Position numbers and translations under genes: made by a program. From Flavobacterium amniphilum (GTDB taxonomy: Bacteria > Bacteroidota > Bacteroidia > Flavobacteriales > Flavobacteriaceae), in NCBI RefSeq assembly GCF_023634845.1, contig NZ_JAMLJL010000006.1, forward strand, positions 62,001 through 126,000: a stretch of 64,000 nucleotides of DNA, read 5' to 3'. Every line of letters starts with the position of its first letter. The stretch's first letter is position 1. Shown here in pieces: positions 43,403 through 50,970 of this stretch. Under the pieces are notes generated by a model. The model had not been told where the DNA came from. It searched no databases and was given only the letters and a program-made list of their open reading frames with translations.

Positions 43403-44590
43403 ATGAAAAAAATTACGATTTTAATCTTATCGGTTTCATTTTTAATCAGTTGCAGCGGTGTTAAGAAAACACAATCACTTTTGAGTGATGGAAATTACGA
43501 TGCAGCCATTAGCAGATCTGTCGAATCATTAAAAACAAACAAGGCCTCCAAAGGCAAACAGGAATACGTTTATTTATTGGAAGAAGCCTTTGCAAAAGCC
43601 AAAGAGCGTGATTTACGCAATGTGGAAATGATGCAGAAAGAAGGCAATCCTGCTAATTTTGAGAAAATTTACAACACTTATATTCAAATAAATAACCGTC
43701 AGGAACGCATCAGACCGTTGCTTCCGCTACCACTTTTACAGGAAGGACGTAATGCTATTTTCCCTTTTGACGATTATTCGGTACAGACTATCAAAGCAAA
43801 AGATGCCTTATCGAAATATTTGTACGATAACTCAAAAGCGTTAATGAAGCAAAACGATAAAATGAGTTTCCGTAAGGCTTTTGATGATTTAGGGTATTTA
43901 AACGAAATCAATCCGGGTTATAAAGACATTAAAAACCTGATGGACGAAGCACACTTCAAAGGAACTGATTATGTCCATGTGTACACAAAAAACGAAACGA
44001 ACATGATCATACCAACCCGTTTACAAAGCGATTTGTTGGATTTCAGTACTTTTGGACTGAATGACAAATGGACGGTATACCACAGCAACCGCGTAAAAGA
44101 TGTTAAATATGACTTTGCGATGATTGTGAATTTCAGAAACATCGATATTTCACCGGAACAAATTAAAGAGCGTGAATTTGTAAAAGAAAAGCAAATTGCC
44201 GACGGTAAAAAACCTGTATTGGACGCACAGGGAAATCCGGTTAAAGATGCACAAGGCAACACTGTGATGGTTGACAATATGAAAACCGTTCGTGCCAAAA
44301 TCTACGAATTCAAACAATTCAAAGCGTGTCAGATCACCGCTAAAATTGACTATATCGATTTTAGAACCAATCAGTTGATCGATACTTTCCCATTGTCAAG
44401 CGAATATGTTTTTGAATATATCTATGCTAATTACAATGGTGACCGCAATGCGTGTGACAGTGATTATTTACAGTATTTCGGAAGAAGATCTGTCGCTTTC
44501 CCAACCAGCGAACAGATGGTTTACGATTCAGGAGAGGATTTGAAAGCCAAACTGAAAAACATCATTACACGAAATAAATTCAGAAGATAA
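43403..44590 (+). CDS. lipoprotein of unknown function, 395 residues
   Basis: The protein has a lipobox signal (SFLISC, Cys17). The mature part is helical at the N-terminus (TPR-like KTQSLLSDGNYDAAISRSVESLKTN) and beta-rich later. An internal tandem VLDAQGNPVKDAQGNTVMV lies near 272-290. Family not recognised. The -7 TATCTTTG lies 16 bases upstream. A terminator follows. Confidence 0.7.
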   Translation: MKKITILILSVSFLISCSGVKKTQSLLSDGNYDAAISRSVESLKTNKASKGKQEYVYLLEEAFAKAKERDLRNVEMMQKEGNPANFEKIYNTYIQINNRQERIRPLLPLPLLQEGRNAIFPFDDYSVQTIKAKDALSKYLYDNSKALMKQNDKMSFRKAFDDLGYLNEINPGYKDIKNLMDEAHFKGTDYVHVYTKNETNMIIPTRLQSDLLDFSTFGLNDKWTVYHSNRVKDVKYDFAMIVNFRNIDISPEQIKEREFVKEKQIADGKKPVLDAQGNPVKDAQGNTVMVDNMKTVRAKIYEFKQFKACQITAKIDYIDFRTNQLIDTFPLSSEYVFEYIYANYNGDRNACDSDYLQYFGRRSVAFPTSEQMVYDSGEDLKAKLKNIITRNKFRR

Positions 44591-44597
44591 CAGACAT

Positions 44598-44630
44598 AAA
44601 AAAAGCGCTCTTTAAAAGAGCGCTTTTTTT
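44598..44630. terminator. bidirectional terminator before the response-regulator gene
   Basis: AAAGCGCTCTTT and AAAGAGCGCTTT in a short hairpin with flanking A7 and T7 runs, between convergent genes. Confidence 0.9.
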
Positions 44631-44646
44631 ATTTATGCTGTATTTT

Positions 44647-45348
44647 TTATTTCTTCACAACCAATCTGAAACCTTCTCCGTGAATGTTTAAGATTTCGAC
44701 ATTTCCGTCAGATTTCAAATACTTACGTAATTTAGCGATGTACACGTCCATACTTCTTGAGGTAAAGTAGTTATCGTCTCTCCAGATTTTTGTCAGTGCT
44801 AATTCCCTTGGCATTAAGTCATTTTCGTGTAATGCGAGCATTTTAAGCAATTCATTTTCTTTAGGAGACAATTTGATAGGCTCGTCACCAGGGAAAGTCA
44901 GGAAGCGCAATTTGGAATTCAAATGGAATTTACCAATTTCAAATTCAAATTTAGCCACATCAGCTTTCACTTCAGAAGCTTTGCGTTGTATAATTGCCTT
45001 AATTTTCATCAATAAAACTTCCGAATCAAAAGGTTTGTTCAGATAATCATCTGCTCCAACTTTATATCCTTTCAATACATCTTCTTTCATTGTCTTTGCA
45101 GTCAGGAAAATCAATGGCACTTCCTTATTTTTCTCACGAATCTCTTTAGCCAAAGTAAAACCGTCTTTGTATGGCATCATGACATCCAGGATGCACAAAT
45201 CGTAATTGTCTTTCTTAAACTTCTCGAATCCTTCCATACCGTTTTTGGCTAAGACAACTTCGAAATCATTCATAGACAAATAGTCACGAAGAATTGAACC
45301 AAAATTTGGATCATCTTCAACTAATAATATTTTTTTGCTTGTTTCCAT
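44647..45348 (-). CDS. rprY: OmpR-family response regulator, RprY-like
   Basis: The 233-residue regulator has a receiver domain with the phospho-acceptor Asp55 in LCILDVMMP, the acidic pair at EDD (11-13), Thr in FLTAKT and Lys in LNKPF, then a C-terminal winged helix for DNA binding. It is three bases downstream of its kinase and would act with it. By sequence it resembles the RprY regulator of Bacteroides. Target genes are unknown. Confidence 0.92.
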   Translation of the reverse strand: METSKKILLVEDDPNFGSILRDYLSMNDFEVVLAKNGMEGFEKFKKDNYDLCILDVMMPYKDGFTLAKEIREKNKEVPLIFLTAKTMKEDVLKGYKVGADDYLNKPFDSEVLLMKIKAIIQRKASEVKADVAKFEFEIGKFHLNSKLRFLTFPGDEPIKLSPKENELLKMLALHENDLMPRELALTKIWRDDNYFTSRSMDVYIAKLRKYLKSDGNVEILNIHGEGFRLVVKK

Positions 45349-45351
45349 AAT

Positions 45352-46935
45352 TTAATAAATTAATGGGAGTTTGATTATAAATGTACTTCCTTTTCCTTTT
45401 TCACTTTCCACCATCACTTCTCCGTGATGGTCATCTACTATTCTTTTCACGTAGGCTAAACCTAATCCGTGGCCTTTTACATTATGGATATCTCCTGTAT
45501 GTTCACGGTAAAATTTGTCAAAAATTTTCTTTTGGGCCACTTTACTGATTCCTGATCCCTGATCCTTTATTTTGACAACAATGAAGTTTTTGATATTCTC
45601 TGAAGTCACATGAATAATTGGTTTATCAGGTGAATATTTGACCGCATTTTCCAGAATATTGACCAGAACATTTGTAAAATGAACATCGTTTAGTAAAACG
45701 GTTGTCTTGGTTGCTTTCAGATTGACATCAATTTGTCCTTCCCTGTCTTCAATAATCAGGCTTACGTGTTCAACCGCTTCTTCGATGATATCATGCATAT
45801 TGCACGATTCCTTTCTGATATCCAATTCTTTTTTCTCCAGTTTTGAAATACGCAACACATTTTCTACTTGGGCGTGCATACGCTTATTTTCATCTTTGAT
45901 CATTTGAAGGTAACGATGTACTTTTTCCTTATCATCAATTACTTTCGGGTTTTTGATTGCATCAAGAGCCAGATTGATGGTCGCAATCGGTGTCTTGAAT
46001 TCATGTGTCATATTATTGATAAAATCTGTTTTGATTTCAGAAATATGACGCTGAGTATTCAATTGCTTCAACGCACTGTAATAAGCCACAATAATAATTG
46101 CAGTGAACAAAAATGATAATACTGCAATTCCAATTAAATCAGAAGCCAAAAAAGCTTTTTTCTTTGGAAAACTAACTAGTAACTGAAACTTGCTTACACC
46201 GTCGTTATCAGTAAATATTGGTGTATCAAAAGTATTCTTCTTATCAAATTTAAAATCCTCTGTCCTAACTTTTGTCGCTAAGCCATTACTATAGACCCCG
46301 AATTCAAATGGTGTTTTGATACCGTATTCATTCAATTCACTACGCAATAATGCTTCCAGTTGCTGATTTGACACACGCTGTGTAATGGAGCGCGTAGCGG
46401 CAATATCTTTAAAATTAAGTTGAAACTGTGCTTTATCCAAAACTTCAACGACTCCTGTTTTTTGTATTTTTTCAGCAGGCAAAACATCAGTTCCGGCATC
46501 TTCATTCTGAATTGTATTTTCGTTATAAACCTCAGTTACACGCTTTGCTACATAATTTTTGATCCGTGTTGAATCATTTGCTTTATCAAAGAACGAAGCC
46601 GAAATCGAATAATCTTCCGGTATGATACTACTTGAATATATGATCGTTTCATTTGTCAATTCATTTTTTTCGACATAAAAAAATTTCATCAACTCACTTC
46701 GTTGCGGCGCTTTACCTATACTATCCTTTAACTGGTTAAACCTGCTTAAGAAAGAAAATGCTTCCTGCTCTTCGACTTTCTTGGCAACATTTGAAATTAC
46801 CTGCTTAACCTGATAGGTAAATTGCTCATCTTTATTCTTAAAAGAAGCGTGAATAAGATATCCCTGAACAGCGATGATACCCAAAAGGGCAACTGTCATT
46901 AAAACGATCACTAAACGAAACAGGGCTTTATTCAT
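45352..46935 (-). CDS. rprX: sensor histidine kinase, RprX-like
   Basis: The 527-residue kinase has two transmembrane helices (about 5-27 and 265-286) bounding a ~235-residue periplasmic sensor domain, then the dimerisation domain with phospho-acceptor His311 in NNMTHEFKTPIATIN and the HATPase domain with NILENAVKYSPD, DQGSGIS and GHGLGLAYVK. A TAAATTTG -7-like box ends five bases before the ATG (46948-46941 on the minus strand), suggesting a very short leader. The signal is unknown. Confidence 0.94.
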   Translation of the reverse strand: MNKALFRLVIVLMTVALLGIIAVQGYLIHASFKNKDEQFTYQVKQVISNVAKKVEEQEAFSFLSRFNQLKDSIGKAPQRSELMKFFYVEKNELTNETIIYSSSIIPEDYSISASFFDKANDSTRIKNYVAKRVTEVYNENTIQNEDAGTDVLPAEKIQKTGVVEVLDKAQFQLNFKDIAATRSITQRVSNQQLEALLRSELNEYGIKTPFEFGVYSNGLATKVRTEDFKFDKKNTFDTPIFTDNDGVSKFQLLVSFPKKKAFLASDLIGIAVLSFLFTAIIIVAYYSALKQLNTQRHISEIKTDFINNMTHEFKTPIATINLALDAIKNPKVIDDKEKVHRYLQMIKDENKRMHAQVENVLRISKLEKKELDIRKESCNMHDIIEEAVEHVSLIIEDREGQIDVNLKATKTTVLLNDVHFTNVLVNILENAVKYSPDKPIIHVTSENIKNFIVVKIKDQGSGISKVAQKKIFDKFYREHTGDIHNVKGHGLGLAYVKRIVDDHHGEVMVESEKGKGSTFIIKLPLIY

Positions 46936-47003
46936 TGATACAAATTTAATATTTTAACATTTGACTCCTAAATGGATTAACCAAATATTAACAATTAATA
47001 AAT

Positions 47004-47591
47004 TTACTGAAGATTTTTCAAAATTTTAAGAATTTCGGAGGTTTTTGACTTTGTTTCTGCATAATTTTCATTTTCTATAACAAAATCGCTTTTAGAAATT
47101 CTTTCGGCATCGGACCATTGATTCCGGATTCTCTCCAAAACATCTTTTTCCGAAGCGTTATCACGTGCCATTACCCTTTTAATGCGGGTCTCAAGTGAAG
47201 CATAAACAGTGATTATTTTATCACAATATTTATAACTCCCACTTTCAAATAAAATAGCAGCTTCTTTAATTACAAATGGAAATTTTTCATGGCTTTTAAC
47301 CCAATCATCAAAATGTTTTTTGACCAAAGGATGCACAATAGAGTTGAGCTGTTTCAGCTTTTCAGGATGATTGAAAACTATAGCTGAAAGTTTTTTACGG
47401 TCAATCTGTCCGTCATTAAGAACTTCTGATCCAAAAACCACTTCGACCTTTGACACAGTTTCGGGGAAAAGCATAATTTTTTTGGCTTCCTCATCGGCTA
47501 TGTAAACAGGAATACCTTCGGCTTCAAAAAGTCTTGCTACAGTTGTTTTACCACTGCCAATGCCTCCGGTTAGTCCTATTATTTTAGTCAT
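47004..47591 (-). CDS. coaE: dephospho-CoA kinase CoaE
   Basis: CoaE phosphorylates dephospho-CoA, the last step in CoA synthesis. The 195-residue protein shows the P-loop GLTGGIGSGKTTVA (6-19), YIADEEAK, HPLVKKHF and the VYASLETRIKRVMARDNASEKDVLERIRNQW lid. It shares one base with the upstream glycosyltransferase gene (47591). Confidence 0.96.
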   Translation of the reverse strand: MTKIIGLTGGIGSGKTTVARLFEAEGIPVYIADEEAKKIMLFPETVSKVEVVFGSEVLNDGQIDRKKLSAIVFNHPEKLKQLNSIVHPLVKKHFDDWVKSHEKFPFVIKEAAILFESGSYKYCDKIITVYASLETRIKRVMARDNASEKDVLERIRNQWSDAERISKSDFVIENENYAETKSKTSEILKILKNLQ

Positions 47592-48589
47592 TATACTTTA
47601 AAAAAGAGTTCTGGAAATGCTTCTTGTGGTTTTTTCTTCAAAATATTAATCTTAAAATAAGATTCTATAAAACCTAATCCATATCCGAAAAATTGTCTCC
47701 ACAAAGCTATTATGGTATAAAATCCGACTATTAAATTTCTGTTTTTGTATGTTGATGCAAGGAAAATCAAAACCGTATAAGCGAAATAAAGCTTCAAAAT
47801 CCAATCAAAAGTAAAAACCAAACCAATTAATCCAACTATAAAAAACAATACAAATAAAGCCGGCAAAAAGAATGTTGGTTTTGCATATTCAGGATACCAT
47901 TGATTAAGAATAGGACGAACCTTTCCGAATTTATTCACCTGAATGTAAAATTTTTCCCAATCAATTCTTCTTTTATGGTATACAAATGCTTTTGAAATCA
48001 ATTTTGTTTCATATCCTAATTTCCATAAACGGATTGATAAATCAGGATCTTCTCCCGGGTGAATATTTGAAAATCCTTTAGAAGCCTCAAAAGCTTTTTT
48101 TGAAATCCCCATATTAAAACTTCTGGGCTGGAATTTTTCCAATTTTTCGCTCGCTCCCCTTACTCCTCCTGTTGTCAAAACTGAAGTCATTGTGAAGTTA
48201 ATCGCTTTTTGTATAGATGTAAAGCTAGGTAGCATATTATCCGGTCCTCCAAAACATTCAACGTATTTTTCAGTCAGACTTAAATCAACCTCTTTTAAAT
48301 AATCCGGCGGTATGATGCAATCAGAATCAAGGATGATAAAATAATCTCCCTTTGCATACTGCATCCCGAAATTACGCGAATCACCAGGGCCTGAATTATA
48401 CTTCAGATAATAAGTTATTTGCAGTTTACTCCGGTATTTATCAACAATACTTTCACATGGTACAGTAGAACCATCTTCAATAATAACCACTTCAAATGGC
48501 TTCTGATAAGTTTGCTTAGTTAAACTCTCCAAAAGCTCATCAATCTCTTCAGGACGATTATAAACGGGGATGATAAAAGAAAAATTCAT
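47591..48589 (-). CDS. family-2 glycosyltransferase with C-terminal membrane segments
   Basis: The ATG at 48589 begins MNFSFIIPVYNRPEEIDELLESL, the standard GT2 start. A longer frame to 48634 would cross the promoter. The 332-residue protein shows VVIIEDGST, the metal-binding ILDSDCIIPPDYL (DSD), RSFNMGISKKAF and GEDPDLSIRLWKLGYETK. Its C-terminal ~85 residues are hydrophobic (about four segments), so it is inner-membrane anchored. Donor and acceptor sugars are unknown. It overlaps coaE by one base. Confidence 0.92.
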   Translation of the reverse strand: MNFSFIIPVYNRPEEIDELLESLTKQTYQKPFEVVIIEDGSTVPCESIVDKYRSKLQITYYLKYNSGPGDSRNFGMQYAKGDYFIILDSDCIIPPDYLKEVDLSLTEKYVECFGGPDNMLPSFTSIQKAINFTMTSVLTTGGVRGASEKLEKFQPRSFNMGISKKAFEASKGFSNIHPGEDPDLSIRLWKLGYETKLISKAFVYHKRRIDWEKFYIQVNKFGKVRPILNQWYPEYAKPTFFLPALFVLFFIVGLIGLVFTFDWILKLYFAYTVLIFLASTYKNRNLIVGFYTIIALWRQFFGYGLGFIESYFKINILKKKPQEAFPELFFKV

Positions 48590-48603
48590 TTGTAAAATTT
48601 TGG

Positions 48604-48634
48604 CAAAGGTACATTTTAACAAAAAATGCCACAA
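48604..48634 (-). promoter_or_regulatory. promoter of GT2-coaE, inside the preceding terminator
   Basis: Minus strand TTG (48634-48632), a 20-base spacer and TACCTTTG (48611-48604). The TTG lies in the left arm of the terminator hairpin at 48621-48652. The ATG is 15 bases downstream. Confidence 0.6.
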
Positions 48635-48652
48635 TAAATTGTGGCATTTTTT
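48621..48652 (-). terminator. terminator after the 48674 T9SS gene
   Basis: AAAAAATGCCACAA (48621-48634) and TTGTGGCATTTTTT (48639-48652) form a 14-bp stem with a 4-base loop. Its TGCCACA core resembles the 2.3 kb sites but is part of a plain terminator. Confidence 0.9.
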
Positions 48653-48673
48653 AACATTTACATAACTGAAAAT

Positions 48674-50839
48674 CTATTCTTTAATAACTTTAATTGTATT
48701 TACCAATCCGTCAACAGTAACTTTAACCAAATAAGTACCTCTTGACAGACCTGACATATTGATTTCAGAAGACAATGCATTAACTTTTACATTCATTATT
48801 TCCTGACCTAACAAATTGTGAACCGAAACAGATGATATTTCTTTCACATAAGATAGTCTGAATATATCTTTAACAGGATTTGGATACGCTTTAAATCCGT
48901 TTAAGTCAAAAGAATCGTTTCCTAATGATGCATCATAAGCTGAAACCCTGAATGTTCCGAAATTATTATTTCCATACTCCCAAACCCTGAAATACAATAT
49001 TTCTCCAGGTGTTCTGCCTGTTACAGAAATTAACGGCTGGTCTTGCGGATCACTACTTGAATAATCATCACAATCTTCCAATACTAAAGCACCACAAGCA
49101 CCACTGTAAACAGCTCCTGCACCATCAGTAATACCTCCTGAATCTGTATTTACTTCAAAAGTCAATGAGCCAGAAGCAGGAACAATAGCACTATACCAAA
49201 CGTCTCCACCAAGATAGCTGGCACAACCCGGAGCAGGAATTGAAGGGTTTCCATTTTCAGAAGCAGTAGCCCCAACATTTGTACCTACAACTTCACCAGC
49301 TCCAAAACTTCCGCCAGGGGTTAAAACTGTTGCTCCGGCACAATCATTATTTGCAGGCGGTGTAGCCAAAGTAGTGAAAGGAACTGTCGACCATGCACTG
49401 TAAACTCCAGCACCACAATTTGTTCTTACATGAAAATAATACTGTGTAAGCGGTGTTAATGGAGTTGCATTATAAGTATTTGAACTCGTTGGCGTACCAG
49501 CTCCAACCGGATTAGAAGCCAAATTATCCAAAACATACTCAAAATTTCCTGAAGCCGGCGCCCATGTAATTGTTGCTGAATTATGCAACAATGGATTCAC
49601 AATAAGGTTAGTCGGTTCCACACAAGCCGGTGATAATCTGATTTCAAAATTATCAACAGAAAAATCAATATCAGCATTACCGTTAGCACCACCTTCAATA
49701 GCCCTGAAAGCAAATCTAACATTTTGACCTGCAAAAGCATCAAGATCAATTACATTTACCGAACCTGTATTTGACGGAACATTAGTATCATTATATGTAT
49801 AAAGCACTGTCCAGTTCGTGGTTCCAGTAGATACTAAAACTTCAACAGAATCATCAGCTTCCCAAGGAGTTGTTGGAGGAGTTGTTGCGGCATATTGAGC
49901 AGCAGCGGCTTCAAATTTAAGTTCATATCCTGTTGCCGGTATTGTATACAAAGGAGAAATAATCCAATCATTTGCACCTGATGTATAAACATTATACCTG
50001 ATTGCTCCCGTTGTACCATTATTCCCAAAACCATCAGCCAACCAACCACTTGCACCAAAAGTACTTGGACCAGTTGTCAAATCACCATTATCTCCTTCCT
50101 GCCAGCATCCCGGTAAGAAAGCCGTAAAATCTTCTAAAGCAGGAACAGCAATTGCACCACATGTTGTAAATGAAGATTCTGTACAAGCAGTAGCATCACC
50201 AATTCCATTATACGGAACAACCGTTACATAATAAGTAGTTCCAGGTAATAATGTACCTAAATCATAAGAAGTCACATTTCCTGCATCGAACATATTCAAT
50301 ACATTAGTACCACCAGGTGTAGTTCCGACTTTCAATTTATATCCGGTTGCTCCACCAGTAGCCACTGGCCAGGCAATAGAACTACCCAAAACATTAATCT
50401 CACCATTAGCAGGTGCAGATAAAGCCACACAGGCTGGAGCGGCTGTAGCAGTAAAAGTAACTTCTACATCGATTATAATATCCACACCATCCGAATAGGC
50501 ATCCAAATCACTTGACGTAATTGTAAGTGTTGTAAAACCAGTAATATCAACATCATTAAAGTCGGCCGCACATCCAGTGATCGGAGTACCGCCATCTATT
50601 GACAAGTCAAATGAATACCAGTCTCCACAAAAAAAAGAATCAAGACTTCCATCAGCACCGGTTAACTTCATGCTTGTAACCGGACCAGCACCGTTACAAT
50701 TAATATCAGCTGCGTTGATCGTCAATACCGTAGGACCATCATCTGATCCTGTAGCATTAAATGTTTGCCGACAGGTAGATTGCGCATTTACATGCAATCC
50801 AGTAATTAGCAACATTAACAATAAAGTAATTTTTTTCAT
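48674..50839 (-). CDS. T9SS-secreted fibronectin/MAM-type multidomain protein (721 residues)
   Basis: The protein has a signal peptide (LITGLHVNA), beta-rich N-terminal domains with Thr/Asn/Gly content, a fibronectin III-like segment and a MAM/choice-of-anchor-like domain (GCWQEGDNGDLTTGPSTFG ... DNFEIRLSPAC). It ends in a type IX secretion C-terminal sorting domain (GFKAYPNPVKDIFRLSYVKE ... YLVKVTVDGLVNTIKVIKE). It would be exported across the outer membrane. It shares highly similar stretches with the 947-residue protein next door. No catalytic motif was seen. Confidence 0.9.
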   Translation of the reverse strand: MKKITLLLMLLITGLHVNAQSTCRQTFNATGSDDGPTVLTINAADINCNGAGPVTSMKLTGADGSLDSFFCGDWYSFDLSIDGGTPITGCAADFNDVDITGFTTLTITSSDLDAYSDGVDIIIDVEVTFTATAAPACVALSAPANGEINVLGSSIAWPVATGGATGYKLKVGTTPGGTNVLNMFDAGNVTSYDLGTLLPGTTYYVTVVPYNGIGDATACTESSFTTCGAIAVPALEDFTAFLPGCWQEGDNGDLTTGPSTFGASGWLADGFGNNGTTGAIRYNVYTSGANDWIISPLYTIPATGYELKFEAAAAQYAATTPPTTPWEADDSVEVLVSTGTTNWTVLYTYNDTNVPSNTGSVNVIDLDAFAGQNVRFAFRAIEGGANGNADIDFSVDNFEIRLSPACVEPTNLIVNPLLHNSATITWAPASGNFEYVLDNLASNPVGAGTPTSSNTYNATPLTPLTQYYFHVRTNCGAGVYSAWSTVPFTTLATPPANNDCAGATVLTPGGSFGAGEVVGTNVGATASENGNPSIPAPGCASYLGGDVWYSAIVPASGSLTFEVNTDSGGITDGAGAVYSGACGALVLEDCDDYSSSDPQDQPLISVTGRTPGEILYFRVWEYGNNNFGTFRVSAYDASLGNDSFDLNGFKAYPNPVKDIFRLSYVKEISSVSVHNLLGQEIMNVKVNALSSEINMSGLSRGTYLVKVTVDGLVNTIKVIKE

Positions 50840-50921
50840 ATTAATTTTTTATAGTTTTTGCTAAAATTAAAAAAAAACTGACAAAAAAAAACATTTAAAG
50901 TTAATTCTATATAATATTAAC

Positions 50922-50950
50922 AAAAAAAGCCCGTGATTACTCACGGGCTT
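50922..50950 (-). terminator. terminator after the 50971 T9SS gene
   Basis: AAGCCCGTGA (50927-50936) and TCACGGGCTT (50941-50950) with a 4-base loop. On the minus strand an A-run in the plus strand gives the T tail. Confidence 0.85.
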
Positions 50951-50970
50951 GTCTAAAATATTTTGATCAA

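Noticed and set aside
48621..48652. TGCCACA in this hairpin as a seventh copy of the 2.3 kb sites
   Set aside because: The stem is a complete terminator with A and T runs; the shared bases are explained by that.
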